Shown here one piece after another: positions 1 to 8,681 of a DNA stretch of 64,000 bases (its first letter is position 1; the number at the start of each line of letters is the position of its first letter). The notes under the pieces were generated by a model that was not told where the DNA came from, did not search any database, and saw nothing but the letters and a program-made list of their open reading frames with translations. Made by a program: the position numbers and the translations under genes. The DNA is taken from positions 1,116,001 to 1,180,000 of the forward strand of contig NC_014541.1 of assembly GCF_000148645.1 (NCBI RefSeq), in the 5' to 3' direction. This stretch comes from Ferrimonas balearica DSM 9799 (GTDB taxonomy: Bacteria > Pseudomonadota > Gammaproteobacteria > Enterobacterales > Shewanellaceae).

Positions 1-1245
1 CGGGCCCATCGAGGCGTTTACCGTATTTTCGATAAAGAAATCGACTTCGTTGCGACCGGCTCCGGCGCTGAAATCGTAATACAGCCCGTTGGCCCACTCC
101 CCCTTCACCCCTGCGGTCAGGGAGAGGTCCAGCATGTCGCCGCCGAAGCTGGGCGTGAAGCCGCCGGGGAAGCGTTGGTAAAAGGTGAAACAGTCCGGGT
201 TGGCGGCCACCTGAGCGAGGGCGTCCGGGTCGGGGATCTGATCCACGATGGGCACGACGGGGCAGTTGCCGTTCATCCCATCGCTGAGGTCACCCACCAG
301 CAGGGTATCGCCGCCATCGCCGGAGAATACGCCTCCGCGGGTATTGGGGTTGCGGAAGTAAAAGCCGCCGGTGGCAGTGCGCTCTGCCCAGTTGCCGAAC
401 AGGTAGGCATCGCTGTTTTCGCTCAGGGCGAGGCCGGCATTCACAAACAGTTTGATGTCTCTATCGATGGCCGGAGAACCCCACACCTGCGCCGGGTTGG
501 CGACGGCGCTGTTGCCAGCGTTGATGAGATCGGCGGCATCGTCACGTTGAATCGAGCGGCTGGTGGCGTCGGCGGTTTTGTACTCGGCGCTGAGGTTGAT
601 AAAGCCCTGCTCGGACAGGGGGAGGCCCAGGTTGGCCGCCAGATTCAGGGTATCGCCGTCGCCTTCGTAATATTGGCCATATCGGGCTTCTATCCGGCCA
701 CCGGAATCGGCGTCCTTGAGCACAAAGTTGATCACGCCGGCGATGGCATCGGAGCCGTACTGCGCGGCCGCACCATCCCGCAGCACTTCCACCTGTTTCA
801 GGGCAATGGCGGGGATCACCGACACATCCGTGGCCTGGGCCCCATCGGAGATGCCACCGCCGAGAAAGGTGATGACTGCGGCACGATGGCGCCGTTTGCC
901 GTTGACCAACACCAGGGTGCTGTCCGGCGACAGGCCTCGCAGATTGGCGGGGCGCACCAGGGTGGCGCCGTCAGAGATGGGTTGGGCATTGACGTTATAG
1001 GAGGGCACCACCGTGGTCAGCATGGCGTCCATATCGGTGCTGCCCTGGCGCTCAAACTCCTCGGCATCGATGATGTCGATGGGCACCGGGGAGTCATCAA
1101 CCGAACGGGGCAGGGCACGGGTGCCGACAACGGCGATGCGCTCAGTCTGAGCGGTGGACTCATTGGCCAGAGAGGCCGGTATCGAGTGGAAGCTGGTGAC
1201 GATCAGGGTCAACGCGATGCTCCCGGAAGACAATGGGTTGCTCAT
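1..1245 (-). CDS. TonB-dependent outer-membrane receptor, 3' end cut by window edge
   Basis: Translating the minus strand from the ATG at 1245 gives one open frame to base 1 (415 codons), so the gene runs off the left edge. A signal-peptide-like N terminus is followed by a TonB-box/plug region: TERIAVVGTRA, then VPIDIIDAEEFERQG, LRGLSPDSTLVLVNGKRRH and VEVLRDGAAAQYGSDAIAGV, which are typical plug-domain motifs. The start of a beta-barrel follows. A ribosome site (AAGGAA) sits 7 bases before the ATG. Such receptors import siderophores, cobalamin, sugars or peptides across the outer membrane. The substrate cannot be told from this part. Confidence 0.88.
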   Translation of the reverse strand, partial: MSNPLSSGSIALTLIVTSFHSIPASLANESTAQTERIAVVGTRALPRSVDDSPVPIDIIDAEEFERQGSTDMDAMLTTVVPSYNVNAQPISDGATLVRPANLRGLSPDSTLVLVNGKRRHRAAVITFLGGGISDGAQATDVSVIPAIALKQVEVLRDGAAAQYGSDAIAGVINFVLKDADSGGRIEARYGQYYEGDGDTLNLAANLGLPLSEQGFINLSAEYKTADATSRSIQRDDAADLINAGNSAVANPAQVWGSPAIDRDIKLFVNAGLALSENSDAYLFGNWAERTATGGFYFRNPNTRGGVFSGDGGDTLLVGDLSDGMNGNCPVVPIVDQIPDPDALAQVAANPDCFTFYQRFPGGFTPSFGGDMLDLSLTAGVKGEWANGLYYDFSAGAGRNEVDFFIENTVNASMGP

Positions 1246-1305
1246 GGGCGTTCCTTGAGACTGAAGGGGGCTCTGAGCTGAACCGGGTACCGCGGGTTCA
1301 ACAAA

Positions 1306-1339
1306 TTGATTTCACAGGTGATTGCACCTGCGAAATCAA
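1306..1339 (-). terminator. 34-bp palindrome, probable terminator of the FMN reductase gene
   Basis: TTGATTTC (1306-1313) pairs with GAAATCAA (1332-1339), and CAGGTG (1315-1320) pairs with CACCTG (1325-1330) around a 4-base loop, with one internal mismatch. Read on the minus strand the stem is followed by TTTGTT, so it could end transcription of the reductase. It also lies about 60 bases upstream of the receptor start and could instead act in that leader. Confidence 0.55.
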
Positions 1340-1409
1340 CCTAAGTGGGGAGAGGGGGTGGGCACAATGGTGTGCCCGGGGAGATTGGTAAGCGGGTTGT
1401 AATGGCGGC

Positions 1410-1952
1410 TCAACGCACCATTCCGGCCAGCGCGGCCATCTGCCGCTGAACCAATTGGACAAGATGGGGGTCTTTCAACTGGCCCTGACCGTCAAAAGCG
1501 GTATCGGCGGCACTGAGCATCACCTCTGGCCGGTTCAGTACCCAGGCGTTGAGAAACACCATCACCTGACGTAGATGGTATTGGCAGCGGGCGGTGCCCA
1601 GACGTCCCGGGCTGGCGCCCATAATGGCCAGTGGCTTGTTGTCGAACCCCTGATGGTCAAACCGCGACAGCCAATCGATGGCGTTCTTCAGTGGGGCGGG
1701 GATGGAGTAGTTGTATTCCGGGGTGACGATAAGCACCGCATCGCTGGCCCGCAACTGCTGATGCAGGTTGATGGCGGCCTGGGGAAATCCGGCATCCTGC
1801 AGATCGGCGTTATAGAGCGGCAGGCTGCCGATCTCGCCGATGCGAAAATCCACATTGGACGGGGCCAGACTGATGGCGCACTGCATCAATTGGCGGTTCA
1901 GTGAGTCCCGGCGCAGGCTGCCGCACAGCGCCATGATTGAGATGGGTTCCAC
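1410..1952 (-). CDS. NADPH-dependent FMN reductase (ChrR/YieF-like flavoprotein)
   Basis: This 180-residue protein has the flavodoxin-like fold signature of the NADPH-dependent FMN reductase family. It has an N-terminal phosphate-binding loop CGSLRRDSLN (residues 10-19), TPEYNYSIPAPLKNAIDWLS in the middle, and MGASPGRLGTAR further on. Members reduce quinones, azo dyes or chromate with FMN and act in the cytosol. The start is a GTG at 1952 with GAGGGGGA upstream; an in-frame ATG six codons later has no ribosome site. It lies 47 bases after the glutamate-synthase-like gene and is probably co-transcribed with it. The physiological substrate is unknown. Confidence 0.85.
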   Translation of the reverse strand: MEPISIMALCGSLRRDSLNRQLMQCAISLAPSNVDFRIGEIGSLPLYNADLQDAGFPQAAINLHQQLRASDAVLIVTPEYNYSIPAPLKNAIDWLSRFDHQGFDNKPLAIMGASPGRLGTARCQYHLRQVMVFLNAWVLNRPEVMLSAADTAFDGQGQLKDPHLVQLVQRQMAALAGMVR

Positions 1953-1999
1953 AGCGATTCCCCCTCGTTACCACCCTAACTCCCGATGATGCTTCCAGT

Positions 2000-3514
2000 T
2001 TAGGCCCCCGGTGGGCGCTTGTCGGGGGACGACGGCAATTGATCGGCAAGCGGTACCGGCAGGCCATGGTCGTCGATCACCATCGCGTGCAGTGGCGACA
2101 ACTGGTGCGGCCCCTTGACCCCACAGGAGTGGGCGATAACGCCCACCTCATACATCAGGTTGGTGGCGTATTGGGCCACCCGGTCACTTTTATCGCTGAC
2201 CACCAGCCCCTTTTGCAGCTTAGGATCGTGGGTGGTAATGCCGGTGGGACAACGGTTCTTATTGCACTGCAACGCCTGGATGCAGCCCAGCGCGAACATA
2301 AAACCGCGGGCGGAGGTCACCACATCGGCGCCCACGCAGAGTGCCCAGGCCACGTCGGAGGGGTTGATCAGCTTGCCGGAAGCGATGATGCGAATGCGCT
2401 GCTCCAGACCAAAACGTTGGCGCCATGCCACCAGCAACGGCAGGCTGCGGCGGATAGGCAGGCCCATGTAGTCCATCAGTGACTGCGGTGCCGCACCGGT
2501 GCCGCCGTCGGCGGAATCCAGCGTGATAAAGTCCGGTGCGCTGCCGTTACCCCGCTGATGGATGAGCTGGCCCAGCTCGTCCAGCCAGGCGGTGCCACCG
2601 AGCACCGCTTTAAACCCCACTGGCTTGCCGGTGACGTCGCGGATGTGCTCAATCATATCCAGCAGGTCGTCCACCGACCGGATCTCCGGGTGGCCATTGG
2701 GGCTGATGGAGTCCTTTCCCTCGGGAATGCCCCGGATGGCGGCGATCTCGGCGGTGACTTTCTCCCCGGGCAGGATCCCCCCTTTGCCCGGTTTGGCGCC
2801 CTGGCTGAGCTTCAGCTCAAACATCTTCACCTCCTGATGGGCAGCAACCGCCCGCAGACGCTCGTCGCTGAGCCGTCCCTCGGCGTCACGGACACCGTAT
2901 TTGGCGGTGCCGATCTGGAACACGATGTCGCCGCCGCCTTCGAGGTGGTAAGGGGAGAGTCCACCCTCACCGGTATTCATCCAGATCCCGGCCTTGGCCG
3001 CCCCCAGCGACAGGGCCCGCACAGCGGGCACAGAAAGGGAGCCAAAACTCATGCCGGAGATGTTGAAGAAACTGGAGGTGGTGTAGGGCTGACGGCAAAC
3101 CCGTTGGCCAAAATGGATCGGTTCTGGTGGTACGGCGTCCTCTTTAAGGGTAGGCAGCAGGCAGTTGAGAAAGATGATGTCGCCAGGTTGGTTAAGGGGA
3201 CGGGTGGAACCAAAGGCGACGGTGGAGTCGAGGTTTTTGGCTGCCCGATACACCCAACTGCGCTGGGCCCGGTTAAAGGGCATCTCCTCACGGTCCAGTG
3301 CGAAGAAGTACTGGCGGAAAAACTCCCCCATATGTTCAAACCAATAGCGAAACCGGCCCAATACCGGGTAATTGCGGCGAATGGCCTGCTGAGTCTGGGT
3401 GATGTCACGCAGGTACAGCACCAGCACGATCAGCACCAGGCTCCCCAACAGGAAGATAAACAGGGCCGCGCTGAACTCCAGTGCCCGAAAGGCCCAACTG
3501 GTCATGTTTTCCAT
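2000..3514 (-). CDS. FMN-binding glutamate synthase-family protein, membrane anchored
   Basis: This 504-residue protein matches the stand-alone glutamate synthase FMN/Fe-S domain family, not full GltB, because there is no glutaminase domain. One hydrophobic segment near the N terminus (about residues 12-33) precedes a soluble domain containing GEGGLSPYH, KLSQGAKPGKGG, a flavin-barrel stretch TLDSADGGTGAAP and a cysteine cluster CNKNRCPTGITTHDP. The latter resembles the Fe-S loop of glutamate synthase. The GGAGGAG ribosome site before the ATG at 3514 supports the start. The reaction carried out by these stand-alone proteins is not well established. Confidence 0.85.
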   Translation of the reverse strand: MENMTSWAFRALEFSAALFIFLLGSLVLIVLVLYLRDITQTQQAIRRNYPVLGRFRYWFEHMGEFFRQYFFALDREEMPFNRAQRSWVYRAAKNLDSTVAFGSTRPLNQPGDIIFLNCLLPTLKEDAVPPEPIHFGQRVCRQPYTTSSFFNISGMSFGSLSVPAVRALSLGAAKAGIWMNTGEGGLSPYHLEGGGDIVFQIGTAKYGVRDAEGRLSDERLRAVAAHQEVKMFELKLSQGAKPGKGGILPGEKVTAEIAAIRGIPEGKDSISPNGHPEIRSVDDLLDMIEHIRDVTGKPVGFKAVLGGTAWLDELGQLIHQRGNGSAPDFITLDSADGGTGAAPQSLMDYMGLPIRRSLPLLVAWRQRFGLEQRIRIIASGKLINPSDVAWALCVGADVVTSARGFMFALGCIQALQCNKNRCPTGITTHDPKLQKGLVVSDKSDRVAQYATNLMYEVGVIAHSCGVKGPHQLSPLHAMVIDDHGLPVPLADQLPSSPDKRPPGA

Positions 3515-3918
3515 ATCGTCTCCTCCGCCTTGGCTTAAGCATAGGAGGGGGGATTCAGGGGGCGAATTTCAGCCAATCAAGATAGCGCCATTGGCGATGG
3601 TTATAACCCCGGGGCAGCCGCTTGAGAAATCGTCACTTTGCCACTTTATTCAATAGGGCTGTTTTCCCCGGTGAGCGGGTCTGACCGGAGCAGATCGATC
3701 TGGTAGGAGCAGTGGCACACTGCCACGGCTTTGTCATTTGGCGATAGGAAAGTGGCACAAGTGGGCCCGCCAAGTCCGCTCCCAGGGGCATTGGTGCGGT
3801 TTTCCCACACTCGGGTTCAGCGGTTTTAACCCAGACGAACGGCCCGAAACTTTACGTTGCCGTAAACGTCAAAACTACAGTAACCTTTGTAACAGTCGCA
3901 TGACATTGGAGAGTAACT
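3515..3918. other. Intergenic region, divergent promoters
   Basis: About 400 bases between the divergent glutamate-synthase-like gene and the valine operon. It contains the TTTACG/CGTAAA operator listed separately and a small palindrome GTGGCA-CAC-TGCCAC at 3712-3726. A 62-codon open frame at 3738-3926 overlaps the operator, has no recognisable protein features and is not called as a gene. Confidence 0.6.
3851..3866. promoter_or_regulatory. LiuR-like operator upstream of the valine-degradation operon
   Basis: TTTACG (3851-3856), TTGC, CGTAAA (3861-3866) is a perfect 6-bp inverted repeat 53 bases before the thiolase start. MerR-family LiuR regulators of branched-chain amino acid degradation in gammaproteobacteria are reported to bind very similar TTTACG/CGTAAA palindromes. 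The operon downstream fits that regulon. Assignment to LiuR is by motif memory and context; no liuR gene is in the window. Confidence 0.6.
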
Positions 3919-5103
3919 ATGGCTAAGGAACAGGCGATCGTGATTGCCGCTGCCACCCGAACCCCGATGGGGGGCTTTCAGGGCAGCCTGAGCAGCGTCC
4001 CGGCATCCGATCTGGCAGCAACCGCCATCAAGGCCGCGCTGGCTAAGGCGGGCCTCGCAGGTGAGCAGGTCGACGAGGTACTGATGGGGTGCGTTCTGCC
4101 CGCAGGCCAGGGCCAGGCCCCGGCTCGTCAGGCTACCCTCAAGGCCGAACTGCCGCTGGCGGTGGGCGCCACCACCGTCAACAAGGTGTGCGGTTCCGGC
4201 ATGAAGACCGTAATGATGGCCCACGACCTGATTAAGGCCGACAGCGCCGAAGTGGTGCTGGCTGGCGGCATGGAAAGCATGTCCCTGGCGCCTTATCTGC
4301 TGGATAAGGCCCGCGGCGGTTACCGTATGGGTCACGGCAAGGTGATGGACCACATGTTCCTCGATGGTCTGGAAGACGCCTACACCGGCAAAGCGATGGG
4401 CACCTTCGCCCAGGCCACCGCCGACAACTACGGCCTGACCCGCGAACAGATGGACGCCTACGCGCTGGAAAGCCTGTCCCGCGCCAATGCCGCCATTGAA
4501 TCCGGCGCCTTTGAAGCGGAGATCACCCCGGTGGTGATGCAGACCCGCAAAGGTGACGTTACCGTAAGCGTCGACGAGCAGCCCGGCAACGCTCGCCCGG
4601 ATAAGATCCCGGCCCTGCGTCCCGCGTTTGCCAAAGACGGCACCATTACCGCTGCCAATGCCAGCTCCATCTCTGATGGCGCCGCCGCTCTGGTGGTGAC
4701 CTCCGAAGCCTACGCCGAAGCCAATGGCCTGCCGGTTCTGGCCCGCATCGTCGGCCACAGCACCCACGCCCAGGAGCCCGGTGAATTCACCATTGCGCCG
4801 ATTGGCGCCATCACCAAGCTGCTGAACAAGCTGGAGTGGACCAGCAACGACGTCGACCTGTGGGAGATCAATGAGGCGTTTGCCATGGTCACCATGCTGG
4901 CGATCTCCGAGCTGGGCCTGGACCACGGCAAGGTCAACGTGAATGGCGGCGCTTGCGCACTGGGCCACCCCATCGGCTGCTCCGGTGCCCGGGTGATTGT
5001 TACCTTGATCCACGCCCTTAAGGCGCGCGGTCTGAAGCGTGGCGTTGCCAGTCTTTGTATCGGTGGCGGGGAAGCCACCGCTCTGGCAGTGGAACTGCCC
5101 TAA
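3919..5103 (+). CDS. Acetyl-CoA C-acyltransferase (thiolase)
   Basis: This 394-residue thiolase has the nucleophilic cysteine at Cys91 in [10 protein letters not shown], the NEAFAMV motif, and the C-terminal active-site blocks [16 protein letters not shown] and CIGGGEA. It cleaves or condenses acyl-CoA in the cytosol. As first gene of a valine/branched-chain operon it probably releases acetyl-CoA or propionyl-CoA at the end of a beta-oxidation-like spiral. ATG 3919 follows TTGGAGAG. From memory, Shewanella has the same order (thiolase-mmsA-acyl-CoA dehydrogenase-hydratases-mmsB-SDR). Substrate chain length is not certain. Confidence 0.92.
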   Translation: MAKEQAIVIAAATRTPMGGFQGSLSSVPASDLAATAIKAALAKAGLAGEQVDEVLMGCVLPAGQGQAPARQATLKAELPLAVGATTVNKVCGSGMKTVMMAHDLIKADSAEVVLAGGMESMSLAPYLLDKARGGYRMGHGKVMDHMFLDGLEDAYTGKAMGTFAQATADNYGLTREQMDAYALESLSRANAAIESGAFEAEITPVVMQTRKGDVTVSVDEQPGNARPDKIPALRPAFAKDGTITAANASSISDGAAALVVTSEAYAEANGLPVLARIVGHSTHAQEPGEFTIAPIGAITKLLNKLEWTSNDVDLWEINEAFAMVTMLAISELGLDHGKVNVNGGACALGHPIGCSGARVIVTLIHALKARGLKRGVASLCIGGGEATALAVELP

Positions 5104-5115
5104 CCAACGGACACG

Positions 5116-5149
5116 CCGCCGACCGAATAACAACAACAGCGGTCGGCGG
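5116..5149 (+). terminator. Intercistronic hairpin between thiolase and mmsA
   Basis: CCGCCGACCG (5116-5125) pairs perfectly with CGGTCGGCGG (5140-5149) around a 14-base loop and is followed by TTTGGTTTTCT. It could partly terminate or stabilise the thiolase mRNA end inside the operon. There is no new clear promoter before mmsA. Confidence 0.55.
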
Positions 5150-5177
5150 TTTGGTTTTCTCTGGGAGAACACAAACG

Positions 5178-6671
5178 ATGACAGTACAAGTCCATCACTT
5201 GATCGGCGGTGAATACGTTGCCGGTCAGGGTCAACACACCATTTCCGTCACTAACCCCGCCAACAACCAGCCGATTGCCCAGCTGAACGCGGCCACTGAG
5301 GCCGAGGTCAATCAGGCGGTGGCAGCGGCCAAAGCGGCCCAGCAAGAGTGGAAAGAGGTGGCCGTTTCCGAACGTGCCCGGGTCATGCTGCGTTACCAGC
5401 ACCTGCTGAAAACCCACCACGATGAGCTGGCCACCATCCTGGCCAAAGAAACCGGCAAAACCTTTGAAGATGCCAAAGGCGATGTCTGGCGTGGCATCGA
5501 GGTGGTGGAACAGGCCGCCAATATCGCCAGCATGATGATGGGCGAAACCGTGGAAAACGTTGCCCGTGGCATCGACAGCTACAGCTACATCCAGCCTCTG
5601 GGTGTGTGCGTGGGCATCACTCCCTTTAACTTCCCGGCGATGATCCCGCTGTGGATGTTCCCGATGGCCATCGCCTGCGGCAACGGTTTTGTACTGAAGC
5701 CGTCCGAACAGGACCCGATGACCCCGATGCGTCTGGCCGAACTGTTTGAAGAGGCGGGCGCGCCGAAAGGGCTGCTCAACGTGGTGCACGGCACCAAGGA
5801 TGCGGTCGACCAGCTGCTGACCCACCAGGACGTTAAGGCGATCTCCTTTGTCGGTTCTGTGCCGGTGGGCCAGTACATCTACAAGACCGGTACCGAGAAC
5901 ATGAAGCGGGTGCAGGCGTTTGCCGGTGCCAAGAACCACATGGTGATCATGCCGGATGCGGATAAGCAGACCGTGATCAACCAGCTGGTGGGGGCCTCCG
6001 TGGGCGCCGCCGGTCAGCGCTGCATGGCGATCTCCGTGGCGGTCTTTGTGGGTAACACCAAAGAATGGATCCCGGAAGTGGCCGAAGCCGTGGCCAAAGT
6101 CCGTCCCGGCCTGTGGGACGATCCGGAAGCCGGTTACGGCCCGCTGATCAATCCGGCCGCCAAAGCGCGGGTGCTGGAGCTGATCCAGTCCGGCAAGGAT
6201 GAGGGCGCCAACTGCCTGGTGGATGGCTCTGACTTCACCGTAACGGGCCATGAGTCCGGCAACTGGGTCGGCCCCACCGTGTTCTCCGGCGTGACCCCTG
6301 AGATGCGCATCTATCAGGAGGAGATCTTCGGCCCGGTGCTCTCCTGCACCGAAGTGGACACGCTGGCCGATGCCATCGCCCTGGTGAACGCCAACCCGTT
6401 CGGTAACGGCACCTCCATCTTCACCAACTCCGGTGCGGCCGCCCGTAAGTACCAGCACGAGATTGAAGTGGGCCAGGTGGGCATCAACATCCCGATCCCG
6501 GTGCCGCTGCCGTTCTTCTCCTTTACCGGTTGGAAGAACTCCTTCTACGGCGACCTGCACGCCTACGGCAAGCAGGCGGTGCGCTTCTACACCGAAACCA
6601 AGACCGTTACTGCCCGCTGGCCTGAGTCCGGCATCGTTGAAGGGCAGAACCTGACCATCGCGCTGAAGTAA
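5178..6671 (+). CDS. mmsA: Methylmalonate-semialdehyde dehydrogenase (CoA-acylating)
   Basis: The protein is 497 residues from ATG 5178. The same frame is open upstream to 5055, but that part overlaps the thiolase gene and reads as non-protein sequence. Hallmarks are [31 protein letters not shown] and the [15 protein letters not shown] block typical of MmsA rather than other aldehyde dehydrogenases. The catalytic Cys282 is in GQRCMAIS. It converts methylmalonate semialdehyde to propionyl-CoA with NAD and CoA, the last step of valine and thymine catabolism. Length fits the family (about 500). Confidence 0.95.
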   Translation: MTVQVHHLIGGEYVAGQGQHTISVTNPANNQPIAQLNAATEAEVNQAVAAAKAAQQEWKEVAVSERARVMLRYQHLLKTHHDELATILAKETGKTFEDAKGDVWRGIEVVEQAANIASMMMGETVENVARGIDSYSYIQPLGVCVGITPFNFPAMIPLWMFPMAIACGNGFVLKPSEQDPMTPMRLAELFEEAGAPKGLLNVVHGTKDAVDQLLTHQDVKAISFVGSVPVGQYIYKTGTENMKRVQAFAGAKNHMVIMPDADKQTVINQLVGASVGAAGQRCMAISVAVFVGNTKEWIPEVAEAVAKVRPGLWDDPEAGYGPLINPAAKARVLELIQSGKDEGANCLVDGSDFTVTGHESGNWVGPTVFSGVTPEMRIYQEEIFGPVLSCTEVDTLADAIALVNANPFGNGTSIFTNSGAAARKYQHEIEVGQVGINIPIPVPLPFFSFTGWKNSFYGDLHAYGKQAVRFYTETKTVTARWPESGIVEGQNLTIALK

Positions 6672-6681
6672 GGGGTGCGCC

Positions 6682-7839
6682 ATGAACTTTAACCTGACCG
6701 AAGACCAGCAGGCCTTTGTGGACGCCGCCCGTCAGTTTGCGGAAGCGGAGCTGGCCCCTCATGCCGCCGAGTGGGATGAGAAACACCACTTTCCCAAGGA
6801 CGTGATCCAGCGTGCTGGAGAGCTGGGCTTTTGCAGCCTCTACACCCCGGAAGAAGCCGGTGGCCTGGGTCTGCCCCGTCTCGACAGCGCACTGATCTTT
6901 GAGGAACTGTCCAAGGGCTGTACCGCCACCACCGCGATGATCACCATCCACAATATGGCCACCTGGATGGTGGCCTCCTGGGGCACCGAAACGCTGAAAG
7001 ACCAGTGGTGTCCCTCTTTGGTGACCGGCGAGAAGCTGGCCTCCTACTGTCTGACGGAGCCGGGGGCCGGTTCCGATGCGGCCAGCCTGCGCACCAAGGC
7101 GGAGCGCGATGGCGACCACTACGTTATCAACGGCAGCAAGATGTTTATCTCCGGCGCCGGCGCCACTGAACTGCTGGTGGTGATGTGTCGCACCGGCGAG
7201 GACGGACCGAAAGGGATCTCCGCCATTGCCGTACCGGCGGATGCCGAGGGCATCAGCTACGGCAAAGCCGAAGACAAGATGGGCTGGAACGCCCAGCCGA
7301 CCCGACTGGTGACCTTTGAGAACGTGCGGGTGCCGGTGGCCAACCTGCTGGGCGAGGAGGGGCAGGGCTTCACCTTTGCCATGAAGGGCCTGGATGGCGG
7401 CCGCATCAATATTGCCGCCTGCTCTCTGGGTACCGCTCAGGCGGCGCTGGAACGGGCTCAGCAGTACATGACGGAGCGTAAGCAGTTCGGCAAGCCGCTG
7501 GCGGCGTTCCAGGCCCTGCAGTTCAAACTGGCGGACATGGCCACCGAACTGGTGGCGGCCCGTCAGATGGTGCGTCTGGCGGCGTTTAAGCTGGACAGCA
7601 ATGACCCGGAAAAAACCGCCTACTGTGCCATGGCCAAACGGTTTGCCACCGATGTGGGCTTTACCGTCTGCAACGAAGCGCTGCAGATCCACGGGGGTTA
7701 CGGTTACATCCGTGAGTACCCGCTGGAGCGCCACGTCCGTGATGTGCGGGTGCACCAGATCCTCGAAGGCACCAATGAGATCATGCGACTGATTGTTGCC
7801 CGCCGCCTGCTGGACGAGCACGCCGGCGACATCCTCTGA
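6682..7839 (+). CDS. Acyl-CoA dehydrogenase, probably isobutyryl-CoA specific
   Basis: This 385-residue FAD enzyme of the acyl-CoA dehydrogenase family has the CLTEPGAGSDAASLRTKA flavin/substrate block and IHGGYGYIREYPLERHVRD near the C terminus. The catalytic glutamate is in ILEGTNEIMR (Glu362), the position used by short/medium-chain and isobutyryl enzymes; isovaleryl-CoA dehydrogenases carry it elsewhere. It would oxidise isobutyryl-CoA to methacrylyl-CoA, fitting its place between mmsA and the hydratase. It starts 10 bases after mmsA. The specificity is inferred from context. Confidence 0.9.
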   Translation: MNFNLTEDQQAFVDAARQFAEAELAPHAAEWDEKHHFPKDVIQRAGELGFCSLYTPEEAGGLGLPRLDSALIFEELSKGCTATTAMITIHNMATWMVASWGTETLKDQWCPSLVTGEKLASYCLTEPGAGSDAASLRTKAERDGDHYVINGSKMFISGAGATELLVVMCRTGEDGPKGISAIAVPADAEGISYGKAEDKMGWNAQPTRLVTFENVRVPVANLLGEEGQGFTFAMKGLDGGRINIAACSLGTAQAALERAQQYMTERKQFGKPLAAFQALQFKLADMATELVAARQMVRLAAFKLDSNDPEKTAYCAMAKRFATDVGFTVCNEALQIHGGYGYIREYPLERHVRDVRVHQILEGTNEIMRLIVARRLLDEHAGDIL

Positions 7840-7847
7840 GGCCGAAA

Positions 7848-7868
7848 CGGGGGCGGTTGCCGCCCCCG
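7848..7868 (+). repeat. GC-rich intercistronic hairpin
   Basis: CGGGGGCGG (7848-7856), loop TTG, CCGCCCCCG (7860-7868) forms a strong 9-bp stem between the acyl-CoA dehydrogenase and hydratase genes. No T-run follows, so it is more likely an mRNA-stabilising or processing element than a terminator. Confidence 0.55.
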
Positions 7869-7894
7869 ACTGACCACAACAGGAAATGACTGAG

Positions 7895-8668
7895 ATGGAA
7901 TTTATCAAGCTGGAGCAGCGTGGCCACACCGCGCTGGTCACCATCAGCAACCCCCCTGCCAATACCTGGACCGAACAGAGCCTGGGTGAACTGAAAACCC
8001 TGGTGGAAGAACTCAACGGCAACCGCAGTGTGTATGCGCTGGTGCTGACCGGTGAGGGCGACAAGTTCTTCTCCGCCGGTGCTGACCTTAAACTGTTTGC
8101 CAGTGGTGACAAGGCCGTGGCCGTCACCATGGCGCGCCGATTTGGCGAAGCCTTTGAAGCGTTGTCGGCGTTCCGGGGCGTCTCCATTGCCGCCATCAAC
8201 GGCTACGCCATGGGCGGGGGCCTTGAGGTGGCGCTGGCCTGTGACCTGCGCATCGCCGAAAGCCAGGCCCAGATGGCACTGCCGGAAGCCACCGTGGGGC
8301 TGTTGCCCTGCGCTGGCGGCACCCAGAACCTGACTGCCCTGGTGGGCGAGGGCTGGGCCAAGCGGATGATCCTCTGCGGTGAGCGCATCGGTGCTGAACA
8401 GGCACAAACCATCGGCCTGGTGGAGCAGGTGGTGGACACCGGCACGGCCGTCGAAGCCGCCCTGGCACTGGCCGAAAAAGTGGGTCGCCAAAGCCCGGTG
8501 GCCGTCAGCGCCTGCAAGCGCCTGGTTCAGGCCGGCCGCAGCATGCCGCGCCAGCAGGCGCTGGTGCTGGAGCGCGAGTACTTTGTTGACCTGTTCGACA
8601 GCGAAGACCAGAAAGAAGGGGTGCAGGCGTTCCTTGAGAAGCGCCGGGCCGAGTGGAAGAACCAGTAA
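7895..8668 (+). CDS. Enoyl-CoA hydratase
   Basis: A 257-residue crotonase-fold protein. The oxyanion-hole region FFSAGADLKLF and the block GYAMGGGLEVALACDLRIAE are present. Both acidic catalytic positions of enoyl-CoA hydratases are kept: the Glu in GGGLEVALACD and the Glu in ALPEATVGLLP. It should hydrate methacrylyl-CoA to 3-hydroxyisobutyryl-CoA. I chose ATG 7895 over the in-frame ATG 7886 because AGGAA at 7881-7885 is directly against 7886 but correctly spaced for 7895. Confidence 0.9.
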   Translation: MEFIKLEQRGHTALVTISNPPANTWTEQSLGELKTLVEELNGNRSVYALVLTGEGDKFFSAGADLKLFASGDKAVAVTMARRFGEAFEALSAFRGVSIAAINGYAMGGGLEVALACDLRIAESQAQMALPEATVGLLPCAGGTQNLTALVGEGWAKRMILCGERIGAEQAQTIGLVEQVVDTGTAVEAALALAEKVGRQSPVAVSACKRLVQAGRSMPRQQALVLEREYFVDLFDSEDQKEGVQAFLEKRRAEWKNQ

Positions 8669-8681
8669 GAGGATGACCAAG

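Noticed and set aside
175-1281. 368-codon plus-strand frame at the left end
   Set aside because: The opposite strand reads as a clear TonB-dependent receptor plug and barrel; the plus-strand product is low-information Gly/Ala/His-rich sequence.
3738-3926. 62-codon frame before the thiolase gene
   Set aside because: It covers the probable operator, runs into the thiolase start, and shows no conserved features.
5100-6683. 527-codon minus-strand frame opposite mmsA
   Set aside because: It lies exactly opposite a clear mmsA gene and has no recognisable protein features.
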